Shown here: piece after piece, positions 1 to 12,715 of the stretch | Numbering within the stretch: position 1 is the stretch's first letter | How the letters are laid out: every line of letters begins with the position of its first letter | Source: Tanypteryx hageni | Lineage: Eukaryota; Arthropoda; Insecta; Odonata; Petaluridae | DNA length: 64,000 bases | Assembly: GCA_028673005.1 (NCBI GenBank) | Contig: CM054116.1 | Location: 101,286,207-101,350,206, forward strand | Direction: 5' to 3' | Made by a program: the position numbers and the translations under genes | Notes under the pieces: generated by a model | Database searches by the model: none | Told to the model about the DNA's origin: nothing | What the model saw: the letters and a program-made list of their open reading frames with translations, nothing else

Positions 1-174
1 AATATCATTCGATTTCATGTACGCGTTTGGGGCCCTAGAACAGCGGACAGACCGACAGACAGACGACATGATGAAAACCACTTCTATGTACTCAGGGACA
101 CCTAAAACGTGTATTTCCATCGAAGTCGAATTTTTTCACGATAACAATACTTTCTCAATATACTACGTATATGA
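1..174. other. Non-coding flank of dispersed repeat
   Basis: No gene is visible. A GACAGACCGACAGACAGACG tract near 48-68 resembles the CCGTCTGTCC-type headers seen near the repeats at 23.13 and 58.76 kb, so the repeat at 175-1130 may really begin here. The 84-codon frame starting at position 17 has no recognisable content. Confidence 0.4.
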
Positions 175-1130
175 GAAAGTAAAAATGAAAAAGTCTTATG
201 GGTGTCCGTGTGTGTGTCTCACTAACATCTTCTTCACAAATGAACCGATTTCAACTAAATTTGGTAGATAGAATGCGCACCTATATTAATGACCAAAATG
301 ACATTTGTACCGGATCGACTCAGCAGGGGTGCTACAATTTCAATGCTAAACTTTTCGGTAATTATTAATTTGGAAGGAATTGGCTCAGCCGATTTCAACG
401 AAATTTTGTACAACATAAAATAACAAAATAAAGATGTTTAGTATAGATGAAGATAGCAGAGCTACCACAATACAAGGAATACAAACATTCTTGATACACG
501 TATTTGTGTTGAACTGTCCACATTAATTTTAACCAAACTTAATACTTATAATATACACATATATACAAATAGTATATGTAAACCGAATCAGCCATACAGG
601 GGTGGCACAATTACAAATTAAACTCTTTCAGTAATTAAGGATTTGGAAGGAATTGGCTGAACAGATTTCAATTAAATTTTATACATAATATTTGTGCAAC
701 ATACCATAACTAAATAAAGATGTTTAAGGTGGAACTCAAGAGCAGGGCTACCACAGGAAAAAGTTAAATAAACTGTTTTCACGTATTTCCAGAGAACTAA
801 CATAATGGATTTTAACTAAATATAGTATATTTAATCTTCATTTAAATAATTAACCAAAATGTCATATTTCAACTGGGTCGACTAAACAGGGATTCCATAA
901 TATCAAGGATAGAACTTTTTTGTAACTATAAATTTGGAAGGTATCGGCTTAACGGATTTCAAAGAAATTTCGTTTGTCGGGCGAGTATAGAATGGCAAAA
1001 CGAGATGAATATGTTTAGAACGGATCAAAAAAGCAGGGCTACCACAATATGAGGAAAAATAATTTTCTGGTTTCAAAGCAAACACATTAGTATACGATTA
1101 TACTACGGCGAAATTGACGAAAAGCAGTTC
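175..1130 (+). repeat. Dispersed repeat R1, three ~285 bp internal units
   Basis: After a header containing TGTCCGTGTGTGTGTCT and ATGAACCGATTTCAA, three related units begin near 291, 565 and 851. Each carries the series ACCAAAATG(A/T)CAT, a GATCGACT(C/A)A.CAGGG-like block, AATTTGGAAGG(A/T)AT(T/C)GGCT and GATTTCAA.(G/T)AAATTT. The whole block aligns by eye with the reverse complement of 49400-50400, including the unit order and the header. The array is therefore part of the ancestral element rather than a local duplication. No transposase, terminal inverted repeat or poly(A) tail is visible, so the class is undetermined; it could be a Helitron-like or other non-autonomous repeat. Small frames inside it are shadows. 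Confidence 0.8.
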
Positions 1131-1905
1131 TGTACCACGGGACACCTGTGTACACACCTAATTGTTATATATTAAAATTGTATTGAAAAGAAAGTAGGCG
1201 GATTAGTTCTTTCCAGAACTACTTGTTTTTTCATTAACTTATATAAGAATGTTTATCTACTGCCTTCCTTATCAACATAAAAATTTTCATTTTAAGAAGA
1301 TAATAATTCTAAATTATTTTACAGATATATATCTCCTATTTATTTTGAGGTGAGGCACATTACGTCAAGTTTTTCCCAAATGGTATTCTGAGTCTTATTT
1401 TTTTGAGTATTGCAGAGAGACCGCGACCATTCTATTAAAACCATCGCGACGAAGAAACGATTTTTTATCCGAGCGAAGTAATTTCCCGTAAGAGTAATCT
1501 TCATTAATGAGGTAGGTGAAATTATTAAATGAATAAGAACTAGAGAAAATTAAAACTGGAAATGTAAATTTCTTTTTCTTGCGGAAGTTTATTAGGAAAT
1601 GACATTCAGCCACTTCAAATAGATTAAGTGCGTTGAGTTGCAACGCAGATAGAAATATTTATATTTTAATCTGAGGTCACTGTAAACGCTGGCACAACAA
1701 AATTAATGACAAACAGGCTCAATCATGAGATTTCCTGTTGCAAGATATAACGATTATATCATAATAAAACAACCAAATTCCACCATGAAAATTTGACGTG
1801 AATTTTTAAAATTATATGCACTACATCCATCGCGGGTTCAGCCGCCAACCTTTCCCGACGAAACTGCGAGAGGGACGTTTAGAACTGACCCGTTAAATTT
1901 GCGTA
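1131..1905. other. AT-rich stretch without visible gene
   Basis: I see no coding signal, repeat or RNA gene. The 82-codon minus frame at 1395-1643 has no family resemblance. Confidence 0.5.
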
Positions 1906-1948
1906 CATTTGCTTCCCATGAATTCATTCACGACTTCTCATCAAGCCA

Positions 1949-2341
1949 ATGTGTCCCAGACTCCGACCGCAAATCAATACTTTTTTAAAAGCACGAGGTC
2001 GCTTGAGTTTGGCACAAATATCGGTCACCTTCCACCCGACACACAAATACACCCTCATCATCGACTATTTCCCGATAAACCCTCTCCCGCTCGATGGACT
2101 CCTCACCGTCGAATTTGCCCACATCGCGGCAGTAGACCAGCGAGCGGGGTATCCCGGTTCGATCACCGACCGCTACCTCCTCGGATTCGACACCACGAAA
2201 CTACAAACTCCAATATCGGTTCCTCGCTCGGAAGAAATAACACTCGAATCCACGGATTCGCGGGTGGAAACCCGTCGCGGAGCAAGGGAGATAGAATTGG
2301 GGTTTGGAGAGGAAAAGAACGGGATGCTGCAAGGGAGGTAA
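1949..2341 (+). CDS. Weak candidate exon followed by a splice-donor-like site
   Basis: Two overlapping plus-strand frames of 130 and 150 codons (1949-2341 and 1909-2361) lie in a locally GC-richer segment. The 130-codon frame reads through GLLTVEFAHIAAVDQRAGY and ends close to AAGGGAGGTAAGT. The AG|GTAAGT at 2336-2343 is a perfect match to the metazoan 5' splice-site consensus. If this is a real exon, it would be donated at about 2337. I recognise no domain, and the purine-rich tract that follows contains no obvious partner exon. Two long overlapping frames in GC-richer sequence are common by chance. Treat this as a hypothesis. Function unknown. Confidence 0.12.
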   Translation: MCPRLRPQINTFLKARGRLSLAQISVTFHPTHKYTLIIDYFPINPLPLDGLLTVEFAHIAAVDQRAGYPGSITDRYLLGFDTTKLQTPISVPRSEEITLESTDSRVETRRGAREIELGFGEEKNGMLQGR

Positions 2342-2529
2342 GTTATGGGATGGTAAGATAGCGCAGTTCAGCGGAAGGAGTATGGGAGGGGAGGAACACG
2401 AGGTAATGTGGGAGGATGGGACGCGGATTGCGAAGAGTTGGCTCCGGCAATGATGTCTACGTCCCCCTTTTTTAGCATACCGCGCCCGGCTAAAAACAAG
2501 GGTTGGGTAGGTTTATTTTTTCTGGAGCC

Positions 2530-3125
2530 ACGGGAGGGAGAATGAGAAAGGGGGAGAGAGGGTGAGGAAGGTGGGAGAGAGTAAGAGAGAGAGGATGCGG
2601 CGAAACAGAGGGAGCAAACCGTCACCCTGGCATAACCCTCGGCAAGCCGTGCGGAGAACAGCAGGCGCGCGGGATGTCAATACAAACACCGGAGGTGGGG
2701 GAGGAGAGGGGCGTGGAAAGAGGTGGCGGAGAAGAGGGGCGTGGAAAGAGGAGACGGAGGAGAGGGGCGTGGAGGTGGCGAGAAGAGTGAGAGAAGAAAG
2801 GACAAGAAAAACAGGGAGGAGGAAGAAGAGGAAGATAAAGAGGAGGAAGATATGAGAGAGAGGTGGAGGAAGAAGAGGGATAAGGGAAACGAAGAAAGGG
2901 ATACAAGGAGTGGGAGACGAGAGAGAAAAGTTGAAGGTGAGAGGAGTGAGGGAAGAAAGGACAAGAAAAACAGGGAGGAAGAAAAGGAGAAGGAAGATAT
3001 AAGAGGGAGGTAGAGGAAGATATGAGAGGGAGGTGGAGGAAGAAGAGGAATAGGGGCAACGAAAAGAAAGAGATACGAGGAGTGGGAGACGAGAGAGAGA
3101 GAGAGAAGAGCTGGAGGTGAGAGGG
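2530..3125. repeat. Polypurine (GA-rich) tract
   Basis: Almost continuous purine on the + strand, with GGAGGAAGAAGAGG-type units and two related blocks (about 2780-2850 and 2940-3010, both containing GGACAAGAAAAACAGGGAGGA), so part of the tract is locally duplicated. The long frames on both strands here are low-complexity (E/R/K or S/L/P) artefacts. Confidence 0.85.
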
Positions 3126-3299
3126 GCGGGGCGGTTTGACTGCTACTGCGTTTCTCTCTCCCTCTCTTTACGGCTTCATTTCAGGACCGCCGCTTCGGAA
3201 ACACTTGCAACCGCTCAAACAGCAAGCATGCCGCCGCCTAGTTGGGGAGTAGGTTTGTCGGTCTAATGGGAAGGTTGCCGTAATATCTTCATGTACCTA

Positions 3300-3480
3300 A
3301 CAAGTGGAGAGAGGGAGTGTGTGGGGGAAGGAGGGGGAGAGGGGAGAGGGGGGAGAGAGCGAGAAAGAGGGGGGAGAGAGAGGAGGAGAGAGAGGGAGAG
3401 AGAGAGGGAGAGAGAGAGGGAGAGAGAGAGAGAGAGGGGGGGGGAGAGAAAGGGGGAGAGACGGGGGAGGGAGAAAACAC
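3300..3480. repeat. (GA)n/(GGGA)n microsatellite
   Basis: Interrupted GAGAGAGGGAGAGAGAG repeats with runs of G. It yields open frames on both strands purely from composition. Confidence 0.9.
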
Positions 3481-3484
3481 GCGA

Positions 3485-4468
3485 TTGCATTTGTAATGCG
3501 ACGCCCTACCCAAAACTCACAACGCGGTGAGGAACTGTTAAATTGTTTCGCGCAATTGCGACCAAAGCCGTCCCCATATTGATTAACTTTTGTCCCGGGC
3601 CTTAATTAATCGATCGGAAACGATTATCTGAAATGCCTCATCCCCGGCGGCGTTGTTTTCAACAGTTAAACGTTCGAATCGACTGTCTCGTTAGAATTTA
3701 CTCCATTACAAAACTCGAGATGAGATACAGGGAGTCGAGTCATTCTATCGTTGGAGACGATTTTCGTTTTAAACGCATTAATATGGCACCAGAAACGTTT
3801 TTTTTTTATCCCGATAAGGATCTCAGAGGTTTCCTTTACGCTCCAAACAATAATTCCGCGGCCGTAATGTGCCTTTCAATCAGATGAGCAAAGCAACGAA
3901 CGATGAATAACTACCCAAAGTTGCTTCATGCATAACATTAATTATACAGATAACTCCGTATAACAACTGATAATTTTAGGAGAATTACAACTCGGCAAAT
4001 TTCGGCGAAGGTTCTCTTTTTAGAATAATCGATCAGTGAATTTCGATGAACGACGCTTGTTTTGCAATGGAAAAATTCCGTGGTTTACCGTTTTATGGAT
4101 AAGGGAGTTATATGGGTCATGTTTTCGAAAATAACCATTACGTCATGTACTAATCGCGCGGTCGACAATTTTGCCATTCATGCAAGACCCGCGTAATGTT
4201 GTAACCTGTTCCGAAATTAACTCGATCCTCCAAAAAGATTTTTCTATAAAAGAGGAATTTTCATATGTGCCATGTCCAGCATGCCGATGTACATAATTTT
4301 AACCAGAACAAATTTTAGTGCCAAAAAGTTTTTACTGAGCTACTTCGTAATCCTCCAATCTAGGCACATTATGGTTTCAATTCGATCCTTTCAAAACAGA
4401 GTTACGCGATCATACGTATGCACGACTTTTTTTATTTTTAACCAATAACATTACAGGCGCATTTTAAA
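3485..4468. other. No gene seen
   Basis: Mixed-composition unique sequence. The 84-codon frame at 3633-3887 contains no recognisable motif. Confidence 0.5.
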
Positions 4469-4906
4469 TTACCATAACCGTTTCTTGTGTGGATCAATGC
4501 CGTCAGCGCTGCATTTTACTGCCAGGAAGGTTAATGATATGCCAAACCACAGAAGATGGCTTCCAAGTGCGGAGATATTATTCAGGTCTAAAAGGGTCAA
4601 AAATCTTTTAAGAAGTCTATCCCTAACTCCTCCTCCTCCTCCTCTCTCTCTCCCTCTCTCTCTCTTTCTCTCTCTCCTCCTCTCTCTCTCTTTCTCTCTC
4701 TCCTCCTCTCTCTCTCTTTCTCTCTCTCTCTCTTTCTCTCTCTCTCTCCCTCCCTCCTCATCTCTCTCTGCACCACTCTCTCGAGCTAAAGCTTCTACCT
4801 CCTCGGCGGTGTAGATAGTGCCCCCACTGATTGATTGATCGACGAAGATTAGAGCGCCGCCCACTGCTTGCGTCCAGATGGGCTTAACACTACCGTGATG
4901 ACGCAT
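4469..4906 (-). CDS. Weak candidate ORF interrupted by CT/GA microsatellite
   Basis: A 145-codon minus-strand frame has complex-looking N-terminal sequence (QAVGGALIFVDQSISGGTIY then AEEVEALARES), a low-complexity RE-repeat core made by the (GA)n tract, and a C-terminal LLKRFLTLLDLNNISALGSH segment. The GA tract is open in every frame and may simply bridge two unrelated short frames. I recognise no family, and no splice or promoter signal decides the matter. It is recorded only because the two flanks look less random than most frames in the window. Confidence 0.12.
   Translation of the reverse strand: MRHHGSVKPIWTQAVGGALIFVDQSISGGTIYTAEEVEALARESGAERDEEGGREREKEREREREREEEREKERERRRERKRERGRERGGGGGVRDRLLKRFLTLLDLNNISALGSHLLWFGISLTFLAVKCSADGIDPHKKRLW
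4626..4765. repeat. (CT)n polypyrimidine microsatellite
   Basis: TCTCTCTCTTTCTCTCTCTCC-type units repeated for about 140 bp. Three near-identical sub-blocks of CTCCTCCTCTCTCTCTTT are visible. Confidence 0.92.
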
Positions 4907-4909
4907 ACA

Positions 4910-6925
4910 TTCATGAGGAGCAAAGACCTAATCCAAGGGACGGGATTTAAATCCGCAAATACAGAGAGCTGAGAGGAATTGTAAGGTGCTGAAATACCGT
5001 GGCAGAGCTGAAAATTCGAGTAAAATCAGTTTCCGAATCGGCCTCATGCCGCAGAGAACGGAGTGATCATCTCACTAATTATATATTTCAATTCCTATTA
5101 AGTCTTTGAAGCATGATTGAAATTAAATTTATAATAGAGTCATTTTTATGATGAGCGAATATCTTGTTCGTACTCCTCCTGATTACAAATCTAGGATATA
5201 TCTTATGAAGCATAAATAAAAGACGGATTAGTCTAAAAGAAGGGTAAATATATTAAATAATATTGAGTCAACCGAATCAAATGAGGATTTCATTAAGATC
5301 GTTAAATTATTTTACATTTGATCTCAAGGGAAAGATTATACATTTTTTCGACTGCCTTATGAAAAACATCCACTGAGGAAACTGAATTTTTATAACTTCA
5401 AAATCATAGCTACTGGGTTATGTAAAATAATATTAAAACTCAAAATAAAAAACTTTTACTGATTTCACATTCGGAAAAAAGGTTTTTCTGTACATGGAAA
5501 CAGTATATTTTATTTCATTATTATTCAAAATAGATATATAACTAATATATGAAACATTTAACGTTCACCTTCTGACCGTGTTCAAATCACATCCTTGAAA
5601 GTTGATTACATGAATCTGTCGAAATATGTTTATTGTTTCCATTCTACGGAAATTCTCTGTTCCAAGATATTTTCCACGTGATTTCTTGCTCCAAACGAAC
5701 TGCCACTATATATTTGTAGGCGAGTATAAAATAGATTATCGTAAGAAGCTCTAGAATGTGAGACAGAAGTAGACAATTTCTACATATGACATTTTCTAAG
5801 AGATGAAATTAGTATAGCAGACAGCTCCATTCAAATAATTTGTTGGCACCGTCATCAATTCTATTTTCACAAACTCGAAGATAATTGTTCATTTCAAACA
5901 TAATTTTCCACGGCAATACTTTTTATGTCGCGTAACAATAATCCATCTTACGGAATTGAAAACGGCAAAATTCCTTAGCAGGAGTGCAATGGTGAGATTA
6001 AAAATATTGCGCATTTCAAACTCGTGTAATTTTTGCAAATTTTCATAAAAAATTGGCCAAGAACTTCAAAATAATTCGTGTTATAGGACAGAGGTGCTTC
6101 TCTTATGTTAGTGAAATTGATAATACTACACTAAGATTCTGATTATTTTAATTAAGTCCACTCTGTCAAGAAACTTCAGTGTCCTATTTTAGACGAAATG
6201 CGTAGAACCAACCGCGAAATAGTCTGTCAAAAAAAGCCTTAGCGGAATGGATTTTAAATGTTTCTGTGCGCCGTTTCATCATCTTTTTGAGATTTTTTTA
6301 CAAAAATGCATGCAGGGAATCCATAAAAATATTACGGTAAGAATTAATAACATCCACATTTTTAACTTTTTCGTTTTTGGTCCATTTAATGCAACGCGAA
6401 CCCTCACACAGGAAGACTTATGGGAAGCAAATTATAAAACCGGAAATGGCAATTTCCTCAACCTATCGTGAAACATTTACGGCGGCCATTAAAACCAAAG
6501 AATTAGAGCGACATCCCCAAGGATTAAGTTTCCGACGACCAAGATAGCAATCGATCTGATAATAAAATGACATCGTGAGTTACTTCCACGTTTTTCCCTA
6601 TAAAGCAAAAAGGTTCAAACCAAAATTTTACGACTTGAAGACAATGCGCCATTTCGTTGATAAACAGCGGGTAAGGGAAGCACGTAAAAAAGTTAAAAGT
6701 TTTCCACAGATAACATCTGTGAATGTTATACCCATAACACAAGATTATATAACACGTTTTTTAAATATCATTTTAAGAGTCTCAAATTAAATAGAGTATT
6801 TAAGGAACTTAAATACCACCATTTTTTAAATCATAAAACGTAAGTCCTTATACAATAATTAGTATTACATGCAATGGGGCTGTCAATAGTTATCTTTTAA
6901 GAGTTAGTTAACAGATTATAATTTG
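4910..6925. other. AT-rich, no gene seen
   Basis: Short frames such as 6247-6471 and 6575-6790 show no motif. I see no transposon ends or RNA gene. Confidence 0.5.
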
Positions 6926-6927
6926 CC

Positions 6928-7073
6928 ATGTTATCAAGTACTATAAAAAGTTAAAAATATTTATTCCAGTTAGTAAATTATATGGATTTTTAAAAATTAT
7001 TTTGTTTTGGAAGTAAATAATATTATATGCCTGCAAAAATATATGATGTAGTTTGAAACTTAGAAAAGCAAAG
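6928..7073 (+). repeat. 146 bp direct repeat, copy A
   Basis: Runs from AT(G)TTATCAAGTACTAT through TTTTGTTTTGGAAGTAAATAATATTAT to GAAACTTAGAAAAGCAAAG. It aligns without gaps, with about nine to ten mismatches by eye, to 9074-9219 in the same orientation. No terminal inverted repeats are visible, so it is either a fragment of a dispersed repeat or an old local duplication. Confidence 0.85.
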
Positions 7074-7079
7074 TCGAAA

Positions 7080-8555
7080 ATCATAGGGCACATTGAAAGA
7101 ATATATAGTTTCATAAAAACGATCAGTGTAACGAAACCTGAATAGCAAGAGATAATTTCATACTCACCTCTATGCGATGAGGAATCTGCATTAAACGCAA
7201 ATATGTCAGTTCGGGCACTGGACTGCAATCACGATTGGATGCAAGTGGCCACGGACCAGCATTCATTCGTCCCAGAGAAATGGTAATTGTATAACGCACG
7301 CATTACACCTAGAAAGAAAAAAGTAAATGTGAGTATATTTCGCTAAGGTCTTAGAAAGACTATCATACACTTTATATTATGCATAAAATATAACATTTGA
7401 CATGTATATCTAAAGAAATTTGAAGACATTGCTCACAATATTGCAATAATTAGTCATGAGAATTCAAAATGATTTAGTAGACACCAGTAACACACAGTAT
7501 ATCTCAGAAAGCTAATAATTTGATATATTGATAATTTTTAATTTATATTGGGAAGGATATGGTATAATAAAATACATCTGAGCTTATTTTCTAAGCTCTT
7601 ATTAATTTGGACCAAAGTGTAGAGGTTGGATTTCAGGGACGAGGTATTTTATTTAAAAGAAAAACATGCGAACCGTTCCAATGTAAATTTAAAAAATATT
7701 TTCCACTCATAAAATAACTGACTAATTTAAATTAAATAAACATTTAAAAACATTATCAATGACTACCAAATATTTGTACAAACTGAAAGATTCATTTCAA
7801 GTTAAAAATTGAAATACAGGTTTTTACTAACACGAATTATCAGAATAAATAAGGAATTTATTGTTAACATTTCATTTACGCTGGCATTTTAGCTAATTCG
7901 CTCCGTCAGGCGATTAAATTTGGTTCATTACCTACGTAAAACTATATGTTTAATGTTTTCTCTTGTATAGCATTATTTCTAAGATTATTTATGCATGTTA
8001 TATATATATATGTATATATAATAATAAAAACAATTATAACCATCAGTGAGTCACTACGCCCGGGGCGCTAACTTCTAACGCCTTTTTATTTTCGTCCATG
8101 TTCGATGATTTGTGTAAATAAATATTCGGATAAACTTTTAAAAATGAACTTAAATAAGACTTCTATTACCAATGTGTTTTAAAGCATTTTCGTCAGCATT
8201 AAGTAATCAGAGCACGCTAAAAAAAATATCTTTGCCGATGGTGGAGACAGCTAGATTTTATGTCACGAAGAGTATTGTATTTCAAAAACACAAATAAGGT
8301 TGAGTATCTAAAAAGAGAAATGTGTCGTACATTGACCCAAGCATTGTGCTGAAATATTTAAACACCCCCACTGGCTCTTTTTCTTGCTGATCGTATGGGA
8401 TGGACCGTACGACCGTGTGAACTGCGTGGAATTTAGAGCGGTAGAAATGTTAGGAATGCTGAGAAAGGGGAAATAGATCCTCATTTATGGCTTTATAGGC
8501 ATTGGTCCAAAAATAGATTAACTTTAATGGTTCCTATAGGTTTCACGATAGGACG
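7080..8555. other. AT-rich, no gene seen
   Basis: Contains a short (TA)n run near 8000-8018. No coding signal. Confidence 0.5.
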
Positions 8556-8559
8556 GCGG

Positions 8560-9050
8560 ATTTACTGAGGAAGTAAAATGAGTTTGGCGTCTAGAAAGAA
8601 AATTAAATCGAGGTGTTCGGTTGGAGGAAGGAAAAGAAGGTTTGACGGTTTGAGAAAGAGGAAGGGAGACAGAGCAAAAAAGAGAGAGGGAGAGGATGAC
8701 GTCACGAGACAGATGGAATAAGTGCGCGTGAGAAGTAAAACGGCAGTGAATGAAGAAGATGAATGGGGTCAAGGGAGAGGAGAGGGAGTTGAGTGGCTAA
8801 AAAAGGAGGCAGAATAGGACGAGAAAAATATCAAAAAGAGCCCAGAAAAAGTTAGTACACTAAAGACACTGAAATAGAGGACGAGGAAAAAGAAGAAAGC
8901 TGATGGCGGAGGAGGAAAATAAATAAAGACGATGAAAGGAAGGAAGAAGAATAAGTTAGGGTGGAAAAACGGAAGGTAGGAGAAAGATTGTGAGGATGAT
9001 TTAGTGATAGCTGGAAATGAATCTACTAATCGAGATTAAAAGGAAAAAAA
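8560..9050. repeat. Purine-rich + strand segment
   Basis: Degenerate GA/GAA-rich sequence, less pure than the other tracts. The minus-strand frame 8524-8772 is a low-complexity S/L/F artefact. Confidence 0.6.
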
Positions 9051-9073
9051 AATCTTTGTCACTTCCACAAATT

Positions 9074-9219
9074 ATGCTATCAAGTACTATTAAAAGTTAA
9101 AAATATTTATCCCAGTTAGTTAATTATATGAATTTTTAAAATTTATTTTGTTTTGGAAGTAAATAATATTATTTGCCTGCAAAAATATATGATGCAGTTT
9201 GAAACTTAGAAAAGCAAAG
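9074..9219 (+). repeat. 146 bp direct repeat, copy B
   Basis: Partner of 6928-7073, same orientation and length, offset 2146 bp. The flanks differ on both sides, so the match is confined to this block. Confidence 0.85.
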
Positions 9220-9930
9220 GCAAGAAACTACTAATGTTCGTATTCAAAATAAATCAATGTAGGTTTAATTTTTATATCGCTACTTTAGTGAAACAAAGTT
9301 TAAATTGCTGTAAAAACGTGCCAAAAATACAGTTGCGAGAATAAAGAATAAGCCTTCCGAAGGAATTAAGAGGAATATGTAAACACGACGAATCGACTCA
9401 CTAATCCACATACAAGCAGTTCCCGACTTTACCGTAACGCAAAGTACGCTTGAGCTCGACTCAAAAATAAGGTCCAACATCCAGGGACAGAGTAGAGAGG
9501 AAGCTTTGGTAAAGAAGAGAATGAACAAAGAGAGTTGTTGGAGGAAATACTGTATTCAGGAGAAACAGAGGGATAAGAAATGCAGTAGGAGCGAGAGAGC
9601 GATGAAGAAATGGAATGCGAAATGATAAGTAGGGAACAGGTGGCGGAGGATGAAACTATAAACATAAAAATATGGAATAAAGCAGCAAAAGGATAAACGT
9701 GCGGAAAAGAGAAGTTTTATGTCATTATGAAGGAGGAAAGCAGAAGGACGGAGTTGGAAAGGAGTGATGGCGTGAAAGAGTGAATGGCATGATGGGAGAA
9801 GCGGGAGATTTTGAGTAGCAGCTCTTGAAAAATAGCACAGAGGACACGTTGGCTGGGTCTAAACGTGTTTCGTAGTTGCAAGTGGTAGCAATCACTCGTC
9901 TTACCAGCTTGCCCGATTTATCAGTGGTTT
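9220..9930. other. No gene seen, moderately purine-rich
   Basis: Purine bias continues from about 9480 to 9830. The minus frames 9280-9528 and 9429-9665 are serine/leucine-rich composition artefacts. Confidence 0.5.
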
Positions 9931-9939
9931 CTAAATTGG

Positions 9940-10170
9940 GGGTAGCGAAAAGTTTTCAGGACATGAGTGTAAGGTTTTAAGGATAATCGCGAAAAAGGAA
10001 TGTTCTAGTTTATTTTTATTATTTTATGCATGGATATGTTTAGAATTAAATTCATTTTTAGGCTAATAAAAGAGACACTTATAATATTTTGAAAATAAGG
10101 CTACAATTCATATTTATTGGTTGATAAATGAGGTTAAGAGGGTCGCGATTACATCGGCTAGCTTATGTAG
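9940..10170 (+). mobile_element. Possible hAT-like element fragment
   Basis: CAGTGGTTTCTAAATTGGGG at 9941-9960 resembles hAT 5' termini of the CAGTGGTTT(C/T)CAAACTGGGG type, and GGGTCGCG recurs at 10141-10148. I cannot find a matching inverted terminus or target duplication, so the 3' limit is a guess. Confidence 0.25.
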
Positions 10171-12555
10171 AGATCGTAGATACGAATAAATTGGGAACCG
10201 CTGTAATGGGTTATTAAATGACAATACAATTGAAGTGTATTACTAATTATATCACCTATGAGTTCCCAAGTTTATTATTTACACACACTCGGATACATTT
10301 TTACAACCGGCCCTTCTCATTTTTCAGTTCTGTAAATGTTAATCTGTTGTTAAGAAATACTGCTTCCATTGCTATTCAAAATTCATTGTTTAGAACTCTT
10401 TGAGTCTACCATGTATTTATTTTTATTATAATTTTATTCTCCTTTATTTTACTTATTATCTCTTGAAAAATTAGACTTCGATAAATAAATGAAATTATGA
10501 ATAATGTGTGTGTATGTATGTATGAAAGAGAGAGATTAGGAGGGAGAGAGTTCTTGGGAAAGAAGAGTACCAAAAAGAGACCCGAATTCAAGAAAAAACA
10601 GACAATGGAATGATGGAAAGGAGTAGTTTCCATTACGTTTAGCCTCAACTCACGGCCATTTGAGGAGAGTAATGCTTGACCCAGTCGAATTTGTACGGAG
10701 GGGCACGGGCACATTTAATTTATCGACCCCGACTTGACAATCCAACCTAACATAATCTAAGCTTAAATGGCCGGGAAGGTAGAGAAAAATACAACCTCAG
10801 ATCCCGGAGAATAGCATGCCACGCAGTTTTAAAAGGGGAAGATTGAGAATTATGGGGGATGAAGTTTAAAAGCGTTCTTCCCTTCCACCGACAATAAAAA
10901 TATGGAGTCGGTGGGGAGTGTTGTTAGGGAGAGGTGAGAACTCTCAGGGGATCGTTTAGAGATGGGGGTTGGAAAATGAGGGAGCTTAATAGATTTTTAG
11001 GAGAGAGAGCTGCGTCGTATAGGCATACGGACGGCGCTTATCGGAATAAGCGAAGGCGAAGTCGTTAATGTTTGGGATCGATCGATAATTCGATTCAGTA
11101 GATTGGTTAGCGGGAGCCAGAGAAAATCGACTGCATCCGCGCGAGGAAGAAATTGTACTGATCGTGTTGCAAAGCGATGGAGCATACGTTTAATCGCCTG
11201 TAAAATAGAAAATAAAAATAGAAATATCCATTTCTCCGAATTTTAGGTTCAAATAACAGTGGTGATTTTTGGAAAGGAGGAAAAATACTCGTCGAATACG
11301 ATAAAATGCGGCATGAAAAATATACTATATTGCCCGATATTAACCGAATGGTTATAATATAACAAAAATGTATCTGGTACTATTAAAATAAAAATAATTT
11401 CTATTGCCAACAAAAAGCCTGGAATAAATTGTAAAGCGGATCAAAAATAACCGCTTAAACAGCTAAATTATCACATTGATTTTTTAAAGTAAGGATAATT
11501 TGAGTTACAAAAGAATTGAAAGGATGAAAATTGGTTTATCTGCTGTTTTTAGAGTTTTTCGTAAAGTGCTATGTCAAGGATAAAGGCCACAACAGTAACT
11601 CACACACTTTGAATGAAGCGAAAAACATCACCTCGTAGCTCATTGCCAGAATATTACAGGCAATTTCTACCAACACGTTCCATTGTGCACAGTAGTGCAT
11701 CCAAAATGGCCACCATCTTTTGTAACATAACAATCAGTTTTTTAATGCACTGTACTAATTAAAAACTATAAGGGATTTCACTTATGTGATCACCCCGTAG
11801 CACACATTTGCCCTCTAGTCATAATGTTATTTACATCCTAGACTCAAACCAACTCCGGGTGATGACTTTAAGAATTAAATATTGCAACATATTTATTCCC
11901 AGAATTCCAACATGCGAACTCGACATTGCATTCAAAGACATAATTGGCCGAAATTTTCGCACTTTTGAAAGGAAAATAATTTTATCATATTCTATTATCA
12001 CAACCTTTAATTGACATTAAGCCTAACTTAAATTTTAAGGGAAAAACTAAAGTTGTCGATAAATGGATCATGTAAGATAAGCAGTAGCATGACATGTCAT
12101 TACTCATGCGATAAATTAGTTGCGATTACTTCGGTAAAATATAAAATCCCATTCGGAAGATCAGCATCCTAAATTACGTAAATCGCGCAATAACTAGACG
12201 AAATTCGAAGAATACCGAAGTAAAACTACCATCGACCCAATTTTATCCGCCATATCCTTGTGCATCTTTCAAAAATTTCATCGTGAAACCCGATAAAATC
12301 GATCAATTTCATATTTCGATGCAAATACTCGTATCGTTCGCTCTGGAATTCAATTCATCTCCTCCGCCCCACTCCCCGTCACCCCCATCCGCACAATCAT
12401 TCCGCCTCTCGCAATTCATCTCAGCCATGCGCTCCTCGGGCGTGACTTATTTTACAAAGAGAGAAACTCTAAATCCCATCAAAACATTCCGTCGCAAACC
12501 AATAGTCTCAAAGCATGTCAGGAGTGATGAATAAGGGATGTTTCGGACCTCATAG
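10171..12555. other. No gene seen
   Basis: Unique sequence with a short TGTGTGTATGTATGTATG run near 10506 and several sub-100-codon frames without motifs. Confidence 0.5.
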
Positions 12556-12559
12556 AGCA

Positions 12560-12715
12560 GATGGGATTGGGAGAATCAGACGGTTTAGCTGGACTACGAG
12601 AAAAATGGAGGGAGGAGGGAAAGAAAAGGTGGGAGGAAGGGGGTGAATAGGGATAAAAGGAGGAGAGAGAAAGAGGGAGGTGAGGGTAAGCGAGATGAGA
12701 ATGGCCGCAAGCAGG
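12560..12715. repeat. Short purine-rich tract
   Basis: GGGAGGAGGGAAAG-type sequence on the + strand. Overlapping minus frames are composition artefacts. Confidence 0.6.

Noticed and set aside
2622..3059. Overlapping frames of 95-145 codons
   Set aside because: GA-rich composition artefact, open on both strands in several phases.
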